48,615 nucleotides of DNA from Provencibacterium sp. (GTDB lineage: Bacteria; Bacillota; Clostridia; Oscillospirales; Ruminococcaceae), in the NCBI GenBank assembly GCA_022793895.1, contig JAAWDS010000021.1, forward strand, positions 1 through 48,615, read 5' to 3'. Positions 1 through 8,412 of the stretch are shown here, piece after piece. Each line of letters opens with the position of its first letter. Position 1 is the first letter of the stretch. Under the pieces are notes generated by a model. It had not been told where the DNA came from. It saw nothing but the letters and a program-made list of their open reading frames with translations, and did no database searches. A program made the position numbers and the translations under genes.

Positions 1-300
1 AAGGCCTGTACCAGCGGGTAGACGCTTTGGAGGGTCTGTATCAGCGGATGGACGCTTTGGAGGGCCTGTACCAGCGGGTAGACGCTTTGGAGGGCCTGTA
101 CCAGCGGGTGGACGCTTTGGAAGGCCTGTACCAGCGGGTAGACGCTTTGGAGGGTCTGTATCAGCGGATGGACGCTTTGGAGGGCCTGTACCAGCGGGTA
201 GACGCTTTGGAAGGCCTGTACCAGCGGGTGGACGCTTTGGAGGGTCTGTATCAGCGGATGGACGCCTTAGAAGGTCTGTACCAGCGGGTGGATAAGTTGG
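1..300 (+). repeat. Ten 30-nt in-frame tandem repeats
   Basis: Ten consecutive 30-nt units run from the window edge to position 300, each encoding a variant of ALEGLYQRVD. Units 1-4 and units 5-8 are almost identical to each other in order and in silent changes, so a 120-nt higher-order block has been duplicated. Units 9 and 10 are more diverged and the repeat decays into unique sequence after 300. The array continues beyond the left edge, so total copy number is unknown. Confidence 0.95.
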
Positions 301-464
301 AGGAGCTATTCTCATTGGTAGACAGGTTGAGCTCTCAGCTATCCATCTTCCAGCAAATTACCAGAGAGCTACAGAAGGAAAACGCGCTTTTGCAGCAGGC
401 TCCCTGGAACCGCTGGTATAAAAAACACAAACAGAAGCAGAGAGAGAAAAATGAATGGAATTAG
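3..464 (+). CDS. C-terminal part of a decapeptide-repeat coiled-coil-like protein (5' truncated)
   Basis: The reading frame is open from the window edge, so the start is missing. The visible part is ten 10-residue repeats (LEGLYQRVDA type), followed by about 55 unique residues rich in Leu, Glu and Gln and ending in a very basic tail (KKHKQKQREK). Hydrophobic residues recur with 3-4-3 spacing, which suggests a long helix that could form a coiled coil with a decad rather than heptad period. It overlaps the next gene, a GT8 glycosyltransferase, by 10 nt, so the two are probably translated from one message. A role as a scaffold or length-measuring helix of a glycosyltransferase or methyltransferase protein is conceivable, but no domain is visible here. 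Function not recognised. Confidence 0.75.
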   Translation, partial: GLYQRVDALEGLYQRMDALEGLYQRVDALEGLYQRVDALEGLYQRVDALEGLYQRMDALEGLYQRVDALEGLYQRVDALEGLYQRMDALEGLYQRVDKLEELFSLVDRLSSQLSIFQQITRELQKENALLQQAPWNRWYKKHKQKQREKNEWN

Positions 465-1513
465 AGAATTTCCCCAACTATCCCATGCCCTATTTTAAAA
501 CGGGAAACGTTCCTATCGTTCTTTCCTTCAGCGATTATTTCGTTCCCTATGCCGCAGTCGAGATCCGCTCCATATTAGCGCACGGCAGCGCACAAAATAA
601 CTATGATTTTTTAGTTTTGCACACCAGTATCAGCGAACGATCACGCGAGCGGCTTTTGCAGCTGGTTTCAGATTTTTCCAATGCAGCCATACGCTTTATC
701 AATGTTTCGGGCGAGGTTTCCCGGTTCCCGCTGCTCCGTAACGGCCATGTTGGCATAGAAACCTTTTACCGGCTGATCTGTACAGAGGTATTAAGGAACT
801 ATGAGAAGGTCGTTTATTTAGACAGCGACCTGATTATCTTAAAGGATCTCAAGGAGATATATGATCTGGAGTTAGGCGGCGCTCTGTTGGGAGCGGCGAT
901 CGATCCGGATCATGCGGGAGAATACAATGGAGGGCTGCCTGGGGTACGGAAATATACCGACGAGGTTCTGAAACTCCGTTTCCCCTTTTCGTATTTCCAG
1001 GCGGGGGTATTGCTCATCAACGTGCAGGCGATGAACCGAAAGTTTGAAAACGGTTATCTTTTAAAGACAGCCTCTGAACGAGAATACATGTATGTCGATC
1101 AGGATGTTTTGAATATGTGCTGCGAGGGGAACACGCTGCAACTGGATATGCGCTGGAATGTCATGGCCGACTGCATGGGCGTTCGAAAGGACAAGTTGAT
1201 ACGCTGTGCTCCGCCCCCTATTTATGAGGCTTATCTGGAGGCGCGCCGGGACCCCTTTATCATCCACTATGCGGGAACAGAAAAGCCCTGGGAAACGCCT
1301 GATTCCGATTTTGCCGAATATTTCTGGGAGCATGCGCGAAAGACTGGGTTTTATGAGCTTATCCTAAAGCGGATGGCAGAGGCTTCCCTTGAAAAGGAAA
1401 AAGGTTTTTTAAACCAAGGCCGGCTTTATCGATTAGCCTGCCGCCTGCTGCCTGAGGGTACCCGCCGGCGGAGGCTCGCAAAAAAGGTTTATAGCTTCTT
1501 GTCCCATCAGTAA
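455..1513 (+). CDS. Glycosyltransferase family 8 protein
   Basis: A 352-residue GT8 (LgtC/GspA-like) transferase, which would move a hexose from a nucleotide sugar to a growing surface glycan on the cytoplasmic side of the membrane. It has an N-terminal strand-turn (VPIVLSFSDYFVPYAAVEIRS), the metal-binding DxD motif as YLDSDLIIL near residue 125, and the C-terminal family signature FIIHYAGTEKPW near residue 270. Length is normal for the family. The start ATG lies inside the end of the repeat protein, and a cytidylyltransferase gene follows 22 nt after the stop, which places it in the glycan operon. The donor and acceptor cannot be deduced. Confidence 0.9.
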   Translation: MELENFPNYPMPYFKTGNVPIVLSFSDYFVPYAAVEIRSILAHGSAQNNYDFLVLHTSISERSRERLLQLVSDFSNAAIRFINVSGEVSRFPLLRNGHVGIETFYRLICTEVLRNYEKVVYLDSDLIILKDLKEIYDLELGGALLGAAIDPDHAGEYNGGLPGVRKYTDEVLKLRFPFSYFQAGVLLINVQAMNRKFENGYLLKTASEREYMYVDQDVLNMCCEGNTLQLDMRWNVMADCMGVRKDKLIRCAPPPIYEAYLEARRDPFIIHYAGTEKPWETPDSDFAEYFWEHARKTGFYELILKRMAEASLEKEKGFLNQGRLYRLACRLLPEGTRRRRLAKKVYSFLSHQ

Positions 1514-1535
1514 TGAATAACATGGAGTGATTGGA

Positions 1536-2318
1536 ATGAAAGTCGTACTATTAGCCGGGGGCTTCGGCACCCGAATCAGCGAGGAGAGCCAATTTAAACC
1601 CAAGCCGATGGTGGAGCTCGGCGGCATGCCGATTTTGTGGCACATCATGAAGCTCTACAGCCATCACGGCTTCAACGAATTTATCATCTGCGCGGGGTAT
1701 AAGCAGCATGTCATCAAGGAATACTTTGCGGATTACTTCCTGCACACCTCCGACATTACATACGATTTCACAGGCGGGAAGAACGAGATGACCGTCCACC
1801 ACAACGCCTCCGAGCCCTGGAAGGTAACGGTGGTGGATACCGGCCTTAATACCATGACCGGCGGGCGGGTCCGGCGCGTGCGGGACTATATCGGGAACGA
1901 GCCCTTCATGCTGACCTATGGAGACGGGGTAGCCAACCTGGACATCACCGAGCTGGTAAAGTTCCACCGTTCCCATGGCAAACTGGTCACTATGTCCGCC
2001 TACAACGCAGGCCAGCGGTTCGGCGTGCTGGACATTGCGGAGGATGGCGGGGTCCGCGCCTTCCGGGAGAAAACGCAGGGAGACGGGAACCTCATCAACA
2101 TCGGCTTCATGGTCTGCCAGCCGGAGTTTATCGGCTATATTGAAGGGGACGCGACCACTCTGGAAAAAGCTCCGCTCGAAACGGTAGCGAAGGAAGGCCA
2201 ATTGATAGCCTATAAACACAGCGGCTTCTGGCAGTGCATGGATACCGTGCGCGAGAAGGAGACGCTCGAAAAGATGTGGGCGGCCGGACAAGCCCCCTGG
2301 AAAGTGTGGGCGGATTGA
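1536..2318 (+). CDS. rfbF: Glucose-1-phosphate cytidylyltransferase
   Basis: RfbF makes CDP-glucose from CTP and glucose 1-phosphate, the first committed step to CDP-linked deoxysugars. The protein begins MKVVLLAGGFGTRISEES, the nucleotidyltransferase signature, followed by FKPKPMVELGGMPILWHIMK and, near residue 130, the metal-binding YGDGVANLD. At about 260 residues it matches the family. I chose the ATG at 1536 over the GTG at 1527 because it gives the canonical N-terminus and sits 8 nt after GGAG. The stop TGA shares one base with the start of rfbG (TGATG), so translation is coupled. Confidence 0.93.
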   Translation: MKVVLLAGGFGTRISEESQFKPKPMVELGGMPILWHIMKLYSHHGFNEFIICAGYKQHVIKEYFADYFLHTSDITYDFTGGKNEMTVHHNASEPWKVTVVDTGLNTMTGGRVRRVRDYIGNEPFMLTYGDGVANLDITELVKFHRSHGKLVTMSAYNAGQRFGVLDIAEDGGVRAFREKTQGDGNLINIGFMVCQPEFIGYIEGDATTLEKAPLETVAKEGQLIAYKHSGFWQCMDTVREKETLEKMWAAGQAPWKVWAD

Positions 2319-3385
2319 TGAAACAGACGGAGTTGGATTTTTACAAGGGAAAGCGGGTCTTTGTCACCGGACATACCGGGTTTAAGGGCGCGTGGCTCTG
2401 CCGCATTCTCACCGGGGCGGGGGCGGTTGTCACCGGCTACTCCCTTCCCGCCCCCACAGAGCCAAACCTCTCCGGGCTGTCCGGGCTGGAGGGGAAAATG
2501 ACGTCGGTCATCGGGGACATCCGGGATCGGGAAAAGCTGCAAGCGGCTTTCCAGGCGGCGGATCCGGAGGTAGTCCTGCACCTGGCGGCCCAGCCTATCG
2601 TCCGGGACAGCTACAAGGATCCAGCCTATACCTATGAGACCAACGTGATGGGCACGGTCAACCTCTTAGAGTGCATCCGGCTTTCCGGAAGGGTGCGCAG
2701 CTTCCTCAACGTCACCACCGATAAGGTGTATCAGAACAACGAATGGGTCTGGGGCTACCGGGAGGAGGAACCGCTCGATGGGTTTGATCCCTATTCCAAC
2801 TCCAAGTCCTGCTCGGAGCTTGTGACCCACAGCTACCAGAGCAGCTTTTTCCAGGGCTCTGCTACCGCTGTCTCCACCGCGCGGGCGGGGAATGTCATTG
2901 GCGGAGGGGATTTCGCCAATGACCGGATTGTTCCGGACTGTGTGCGCGCCGCGCAGGCAGGGAAAGCGATCGTTGTGCGCAACCCTCATTCCACCCGGCC
3001 CTATCAGCATGTGCTGGAGCCGCTCTTCGCCTATCTGCTCATCGCCCGGCGGCAGTATGAGGACGGGGCCTTTGCCGGATGGTACAACGTCGGCCCGGAT
3101 GAGTGCGACTGCGTGACGACCGGGGAGCTGGTGGATTTGTTCTGCCGGACCTGGGGAGACGGCCTTCGCTGGGAAAACCGTGCGGAAAAGAACGCCCCGC
3201 ATGAGGCCAATTTCCTGAAGCTGGACTGCTCCAAGCTAAAGGCGGCCTCCGGCTGGCGGCCCCGCTGGCACATCGGGGAAGCGATTGAAAAAACGGTGGA
3301 ATGGACGCGGGTCTGGCTGTCCGGCGGGGATGTGCCTGCTGAAATGGACCGGCAGATAGCGGTATATCGGGAGGAATACAGATGA
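2318..3385 (+). CDS. rfbG: CDP-glucose 4,6-dehydratase
   Basis: RfbG converts CDP-glucose to CDP-4-dehydro-6-deoxyglucose using bound NAD. The 355-residue protein has the Rossmann glycine motif GHTGFKG at about residues 17-23, VTTDKVYQN with the family Thr and Asp, and the catalytic YxxxK as YSNSKSCSE near residue 160. Length is typical. It starts on the ATG that overlaps the rfbF stop and its end overlaps the next gene by 4 nt (ATGA). With RfbF it fixes the pathway as CDP-linked rather than dTDP-linked. Confidence 0.93.
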   Translation: MKQTELDFYKGKRVFVTGHTGFKGAWLCRILTGAGAVVTGYSLPAPTEPNLSGLSGLEGKMTSVIGDIRDREKLQAAFQAADPEVVLHLAAQPIVRDSYKDPAYTYETNVMGTVNLLECIRLSGRVRSFLNVTTDKVYQNNEWVWGYREEEPLDGFDPYSNSKSCSELVTHSYQSSFFQGSATAVSTARAGNVIGGGDFANDRIVPDCVRAAQAGKAIVVRNPHSTRPYQHVLEPLFAYLLIARRQYEDGAFAGWYNVGPDECDCVTTGELVDLFCRTWGDGLRWENRAEKNAPHEANFLKLDCSKLKAASGWRPRWHIGEAIEKTVEWTRVWLSGGDVPAEMDRQIAVYREEYR

Positions 3386-4305
3386 AAACGGCGATTGTTT
3401 CGGGCGCTAATGGGTTCGTAGGGAGCGCCGTCGTCCGAGAGCTTGTTCAGAATGGGTATACGGTTTTTGCCCTGGATCGGGAGGGCTGCTCCGGAAATCT
3501 TCCGCAGGGGGAGCGGGTGCATTTTGTTCCCTGCGAGCTGGCGGAGATGGATAGCCTCAAGGAAAAGCTGCCGGAAGGGAACTATGATAGCTTCTACCAC
3601 TTTGCCTGGGCGGGCAGCGCAGGCCCGGCCCGTGCGGATACGGCGCTCCAGCTTCAAAATGCGCAATGGACGGTAGATGCCCTGCGGGCAGCAAAGGCGC
3701 TGGGATGCAGCCGGTTCCTTTCCGCCGGAAGCGTTATGGAACACGAGACGATGGCGGCCGCCTACGCGCAGGGGAACCGTCCGGGGATGGGATATATTTA
3801 CGGCGGCGGTAAGCTCATCGCCCATGTGCTGTGCATGTCGGTGGCGGCGCAGATAGGCATTGACCTCATCTGGCCGGAGATTACCAATGCCTACGGCGTA
3901 GGGGAGCGCAGCCCCCGGCTGGTGAACACCACGATTCAGAAGTGCATCCGCGGGGAATCCCCTCAGTTTACTTCCGGTACGCAGAATTACGACTTTGTTT
4001 ATATCGACGATGTGGCCCGCGCCTTCCGGCTGATTGGCGAGAAGGGGAAGCCGTTCCATGAGTACCTCATCGGCAGCTCAAGCGCCCGTCCCCTCCGGGA
4101 ATTTCTCCTGGAGATGCAGGCGGCCGTTGCGCCGGAACTCCCGTTCCAGTTTGGCGACATCCCATTTACCGGAATCGACCTTCCCCTATCCAAATTTGAT
4201 TGCTCCGAAACGGAAGCGGATACCGGCTATAGGGCGAAGATTAGCTTTGCCGAGGGCTGCAAGCGGACGATGGATTGGTGGAAGAAGCAGGAGGAAACAG
4301 AATGA
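3382..4305 (+). CDS. NAD-dependent epimerase/dehydratase (SDR), putative CDP-4-keto-6-deoxyhexose reductase
   Basis: A 307-residue extended short-chain dehydrogenase with an N-terminal GANGFVGSAVV nucleotide-binding loop and a YGGGK catalytic YxxxK motif near residue 140. It lies between rfbG and an RfbC-like epimerase with 4-nt overlaps on both sides. By position it probably performs the final C4 reduction of a CDP-4-keto-6-deoxysugar, as RfbJ- or RfbS-type enzymes do. The RfbH 3-dehydrase needed for 3,6-dideoxyhexoses is not in this window, so the product may be a plain 6-deoxyhexose. The stereochemistry is not readable from sequence. Confidence 0.8.
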   Translation: MKTAIVSGANGFVGSAVVRELVQNGYTVFALDREGCSGNLPQGERVHFVPCELAEMDSLKEKLPEGNYDSFYHFAWAGSAGPARADTALQLQNAQWTVDALRAAKALGCSRFLSAGSVMEHETMAAAYAQGNRPGMGYIYGGGKLIAHVLCMSVAAQIGIDLIWPEITNAYGVGERSPRLVNTTIQKCIRGESPQFTSGTQNYDFVYIDDVARAFRLIGEKGKPFHEYLIGSSSARPLREFLLEMQAAVAPELPFQFGDIPFTGIDLPLSKFDCSETEADTGYRAKISFAEGCKRTMDWWKKQEETE

Positions 4306-4877
4306 TCCAGAAATTCGAGTTCCATGAGACGAAAATTCCGGGGCTTATCGAGGTAACGCCCTTCAACGCGGAGGATATCCGCGGCTGTTTTACCAAGGAC
4401 TACTCGAAAGAAGTTTTCGAAGCGAATGGGATCCGTCATTCCTTGGCGGAGGTGTTTTATACCACCAGCCACACAGGGGTTATCCGCGCCCTTCATTTTC
4501 AGAGGGAGAAGCAGCAGCCGAAGCTGGTGCGCTGCATTTGGGGGCATGTCTGGGATGTCGTGGTGGATCTGCGCAAGGACAGCCCGGCCTTCCGCGAATG
4601 GCTGGCCTTTGATTTGGTTGGGGAACAGCACAACGAAATTCTGGTCCCCGCGGGCTGCGCCCACGGCTATCTCGTTTTGGAGCCGTCGATTGTCTCCTAT
4701 AAGTGCGGTGAAAAGTTCTATGGGGAATATGACGACGGGATCCTCTGGAACGATCCGGACATCAACATTCCCTGGCCGCTGGAGCGGGTAGGCGGCAGAG
4801 AAAAGATCATCCTGGCAGAAAAGGATGAGAAATTACAGAGCTTTCAGGCGTTTATGACGGCTTATGGCGGCTTTTAA
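4302..4877 (+). CDS. dTDP-4-dehydrorhamnose 3,5-epimerase family protein
   Basis: A 191-residue cupin-fold epimerase of the RfbC family. It shows DIRGCFTKDYSKEVFE near residue 27, the catalytic-His stretch GVIRALHFQ, and the downstream VPAGCAHGYLVLE and YKCGEKF blocks. RfbC enzymes invert C3 and/or C5 of 4-keto-6-deoxysugars. Because its partners make a CDP sugar, this copy probably acts on CDP-4-keto-6-deoxyglucose instead of the dTDP substrate. I chose the ATG at 4302, which overlaps the preceding stop (ATGA). It ends the first tight gene cluster; a 219-nt gap follows. Confidence 0.85.
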   Translation: MIQKFEFHETKIPGLIEVTPFNAEDIRGCFTKDYSKEVFEANGIRHSLAEVFYTTSHTGVIRALHFQREKQQPKLVRCIWGHVWDVVVDLRKDSPAFREWLAFDLVGEQHNEILVPAGCAHGYLVLEPSIVSYKCGEKFYGEYDDGILWNDPDINIPWPLERVGGREKIILAEKDEKLQSFQAFMTAYGGF

Positions 4878-5018
4878 TCGGGATAACGCAGGCGGATACT
4901 TTGCATAAAGCAAACCATTAGCTACAGCAGAACTGTGGATAGCAAAAGGGCGAAAGTCCTCTATATAGAGACAGATTGTTAGATTTTGTTTTTTTGTTTA
5001 ATCATTTGAAGGATAGCA

Positions 5019-5054
5019 GATGCGTTGATAAACCTTTAGATTTATCAACGCATC
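5019..5054. repeat. 14-bp perfect inverted repeat in the 4878-5096 gap
   Basis: Arms GATGCGTTGATAAA and TTTATCAACGCATC pair perfectly around an 8-nt loop. There is no T-run after the right arm, so it is not an ordinary intrinsic terminator. It lies 42 nt upstream of the GtrB-like gene and could be an mRNA 5' hairpin or a protein-binding dyad. The surrounding gap is AT-rich compared with its neighbours, and I see no gene in it. Confidence 0.75.
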
Positions 5055-5096
5055 GCACCTAGCTCGGTATAAACTGTCGGGAGGATTTAGGGCTGA

Positions 5097-6074
5097 ATGA
5101 AAACGATATCGGTGGTTGTTCCCACCTATAACGAAGAAGATAATGTGATGGATGTGTACCGCCGCATCCGGCAAGTTTTTTCTGAAAAGCTCCCGGACTA
5201 CCGGTTGAAGCTGCAATTTATTGATAATTGTTCTACCGATCATACGCGGGAGCTCATCCGCAGCCTGTGTGAGCGTGACGAAGACGTACAGGCGATTTTC
5301 AACGCGAAGAACTTTGGTTACAACCGCTCTCTTTTTTATGGACTTTCTCAGGCAGAGGGGGATTGCGCCGTTCTAATCAATGCGGATATGCAGGATCCTC
5401 CCGAAGTCATTCCCCGCTTTGTAGCGGAATGGGAAGCGGGCTATAAAATTGTAGCCGGAGTTAAAACGCAAAGCCGGGAAAACCCGGTTATGTATTTCTT
5501 CCGCTCGATCTATTACTATCTGATGAAGCACAGCACCGAGATCGATCACATTGAGCACTTTGACGGATTTGGACTTTATGACCAGGAGTTTATCCGAGTC
5601 CTGCGGGAGATGGACGACCCCCTTCCCTACCTGCGCGGGATTGTAGCAGAGCTGGGGTTTAAGCGCAAGGACATTGAATATGAACAGGTGAAGAGAAAGA
5701 AAGGGAAAACGCATTTTCGCTTTTTTGCGCTCTATGATCTGGCGATGCTGGGGATCACGAGTTATTCCAAGGTCATCATGCACTGCTGCACGATTTTGGG
5801 AGGGATACTTGCGGTTGTCAGCGCGCTGATCGCTGTTGTCACGCTGTTTATGAAGCTGTTTGCATGGGACAGCTTCCCAATGGGAACGGCGGCGATGGTC
5901 ATTGGAATCTTCTTCCTGGGAGCCGTGCAGCTCTTCTTTATCGGCTTTGTCGGAGAATATGTGGTCAATATCAACGCAAGGGTCATGCGTCATCCATTAG
6001 TTGTGGAAGAAACGCGGCTCAATTTTGAAACGGAAAATGTGGAACGGCTTTATGAAACGAAGATTACTCAGTGA
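5097..6074 (+). CDS. GtrB/DPM1-like glycosyltransferase family 2, membrane-anchored
   Basis: A 325-residue GT2 enzyme of the type that loads a sugar onto polyprenyl phosphate. It starts KTISVVVPTYNEEDNV, has the metal-site INADMQDPPE near residue 96, and ends with two transmembrane helices (about residues 225-255 and 265-290), the usual GtrB layout. It acts on the cytoplasmic face. A GGGAGG site lies upstream of the ATG. It heads a run of overlapping genes that includes GtrA, so the two probably supply and flip the lipid-linked sugar for the large membrane proteins between them. Confidence 0.88.
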   Translation: MKTISVVVPTYNEEDNVMDVYRRIRQVFSEKLPDYRLKLQFIDNCSTDHTRELIRSLCERDEDVQAIFNAKNFGYNRSLFYGLSQAEGDCAVLINADMQDPPEVIPRFVAEWEAGYKIVAGVKTQSRENPVMYFFRSIYYYLMKHSTEIDHIEHFDGFGLYDQEFIRVLREMDDPLPYLRGIVAELGFKRKDIEYEQVKRKKGKTHFRFFALYDLAMLGITSYSKVIMHCCTILGGILAVVSALIAVVTLFMKLFAWDSFPMGTAAMVIGIFFLGAVQLFFIGFVGEYVVNINARVMRHPLVVEETRLNFETENVERLYETKITQ

Positions 6075-8412
6075 GCGCTCATGCCGGTTCTTCTTGGCTT
6101 TTTTGGCGCTTTTGCTGCTGTGCGTGCTGCCCTTGCAGCCGCAGCTTTACCAAATGAATAGCAAGAATGTCCAGATATCGGTAGATGAACCGCAGAATGT
6201 GTCGGTGAAAGAGAACCTGGTTGAACAGGCGCTCATCGCGGAAGGGAATATGCGGACTCTCTCGATTTATCTATCAGCTCCTAGCGGCAGCTTGTATCAG
6301 GATGCGGAGCTTACCTTTTCTATACTTCAGGAGGGGGAGAGGATTGCATCCAAAACGGTATCGGCCCGTTCGGTGGTAAGCGGCATGTATGAACTGGATG
6401 ATCTCGCCAAAAAGGTTAAAACCGGGGAGGCACTGCTTCAGATAAAAGGGGAGGGGTTCCCGGAGGGGACCGATCTTTACTGCCTATCGGGGGTATCCCT
6501 AACGTCGGGACTGCCGGCGGCCCGTTATAACGGCAGCCCGCTTACCGGGCCGTTGGCGGTTTCCTATCGGATATTTAAGCTGGATGGATATTTCCTCTAT
6601 GATACCGTTTTGCTTACCCTTCTTGTGCTGGCCGTTGCCGGAACGGCTTGGCTGCTTGCGGCCAAAAGGGATTGGCTCATTCATGGCAACGGGCTATATC
6701 TCTGTTCCTTTCTGCTTATCTTCCTATTCGTTTCGCTGAACAACCCCTTGGCCAGTTTCCTGGGAGAACCGCGCAGCGAAATGGCCTATGAGTTCTGGTA
6801 TAAAGCGCATACGATGGGATTTTGGAAAAGCCTGATGTCGCTGATGAGCGGGGAAGCGCTGGCATGGACCGAGCGTGTTCTTATGTGGCTGGCGGATGCC
6901 CTGTTTCCCACGCGGTATGTCTTCATGGCGGCGCAGTGTATGCAGCTTTTGTTCATCTGCTCGGCGGCTTCCATGTTTTCACTGAAAACATTTCAGAGAT
7001 ATTTTGGTCCGGAATTTAGACTGGCCGTTTGCTTTCTGATCGGTACGTCGGTTCTGTTTCGCGAGGCTTATTATTTTTGGGCTGTCAGCTACTGGGCCCC
7101 GCTTTTTCTTATCGCCTTTTCCTTTGTCGACATGGATCGCCTGAAAAGCTGGCAATATGGGCTGGCGCTGCTGGTTACGGTTGTTTTATGTGTGTCCAGA
7201 ATTTATCACGCCGTTTTTATCCCGATTGCATTATGGATGATAATTCTGCTTTATAAAAAACGGGGCCGGCGCTTTGCGGGTTATATGTTGACAGCGGCCC
7301 TGTCCTCCGCCTTTGAGGTAGGCTATTCTTTTCTGGCGGGGGCGGGGGAACATCTTTCGGCGGGCGCTCCTATTTCGTTGATCAGCCTGGTGGGGAATAC
7401 GCTGTATTATCAGATTCAAGTGATGGGATCTCTGCTTTTGGGGAAGAGCTTTCAGTTGGCGGCGGTAGCCAACGCTACCATGCTGCTGCTGTTCGTAGCC
7501 ATCGTCGGGCTGTTCCTTTATTACTGGATTTTTTCTCCTCAGCCCAGGCCGATCGGGCGGGCCAGCGCGCTTGGCGCGCTTGGCATGTTGAGCTTAGGGA
7601 CCATCATGATCAACGTCGTCACCTGCGCAATGAGCAGCACGGTAGCTTTCCCGCATAATTACGCATCTCCTGTTTCTTGGACGCAGCGTTACTACCAAGA
7701 GGCCGATCTGCATTTCTCCTATGCGTATTTTGCAATCATAGCAATTTTGCTGGTTCTTCTTTACAGCCTAAAGGCGCATATAAAGACGCAAATGCAGGCT
7801 ATCCGCTTGAAACAGAAGGAGATAAAACCGGTGATCCGGACAGTGCGCCGGATTGGTTTGGGAGCGAGCGCGCTGGCAGCCGTTCTTTTTTGTGGAAGAC
7901 AGCTGATGGGTGGGCCGCCCATCTCTCATATTGAGACAGATTGGAAAAGCATAAGCGATATCACAAATCAAAATAGTTATTATGCAGCCATCAATGTGAG
8001 CTATGGGAACGCGTTGATCTCTCTGGAACATAATAGCCATGGCCTCCTTTATGGAGTAGATGAAATGGGGAAAGGCTACTTTTGGACGCCGGGTTCAAAG
8101 GAATATACGCATGACTATCCGTATCATACAGCGGATGTGGGAGCGTCAGGGAATATAGAGGAGCAGTCTGTGATTGCTTTGACGGCCCGAAGGACGCAGC
8201 TGAATTTTGCTTCCCCCTATATAGCCGTGTTTTATGACAGGGAGGGTAACGAACTGGCCCGGCTAAAGCAGGCAAATAACCCTACACGCATCATGACGGA
8301 CTTTTTCCCAGAGGAACCGCTGCAAAATGTGTACCGCGTTGCATTTGAAAACGAGGATGGAACGCCGGCCTATGTGTGCGATGCGTTGCAGTTTGGAGTG
8401 AAAAATGGTTAA
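6052..8412 (+). CDS. Large multi-pass membrane protein, putative Gtr-type glycan-modifying transferase (copy 1)
   Basis: About 786 residues: one N-terminal membrane helix (FFLAFLALLLLCVLPL), a ~150-residue extracytoplasmic region, about ten further membrane helices, then a C-terminal extracytoplasmic domain of about 170 residues. It is clearly paralogous to the next gene: both contain GEPRSE..YEFWYKAH followed by SLMSLMSGEALAW and a similar tail. I do not recognise a named family. Its place between GtrB- and GtrA-like genes suggests a GT-C-fold transferase that moves a polyprenyl-linked sugar to a surface polymer; the GEPRSE loop is a candidate catalytic site. The start is the ATG inside the end of the GtrB-like gene. 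Function is inferred from context. Confidence 0.75.
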   Translation: MKRRLLSERSCRFFLAFLALLLLCVLPLQPQLYQMNSKNVQISVDEPQNVSVKENLVEQALIAEGNMRTLSIYLSAPSGSLYQDAELTFSILQEGERIASKTVSARSVVSGMYELDDLAKKVKTGEALLQIKGEGFPEGTDLYCLSGVSLTSGLPAARYNGSPLTGPLAVSYRIFKLDGYFLYDTVLLTLLVLAVAGTAWLLAAKRDWLIHGNGLYLCSFLLIFLFVSLNNPLASFLGEPRSEMAYEFWYKAHTMGFWKSLMSLMSGEALAWTERVLMWLADALFPTRYVFMAAQCMQLLFICSAASMFSLKTFQRYFGPEFRLAVCFLIGTSVLFREAYYFWAVSYWAPLFLIAFSFVDMDRLKSWQYGLALLVTVVLCVSRIYHAVFIPIALWMIILLYKKRGRRFAGYMLTAALSSAFEVGYSFLAGAGEHLSAGAPISLISLVGNTLYYQIQVMGSLLLGKSFQLAAVANATMLLLFVAIVGLFLYYWIFSPQPRPIGRASALGALGMLSLGTIMINVVTCAMSSTVAFPHNYASPVSWTQRYYQEADLHFSYAYFAIIAILLVLLYSLKAHIKTQMQAIRLKQKEIKPVIRTVRRIGLGASALAAVLFCGRQLMGGPPISHIETDWKSISDITNQNSYYAAINVSYGNALISLEHNSHGLLYGVDEMGKGYFWTPGSKEYTHDYPYHTADVGASGNIEEQSVIALTARRTQLNFASPYIAVFYDREGNELARLKQANNPTRIMTDFFPEEPLQNVYRVAFENEDGTPAYVCDALQFGVKNG

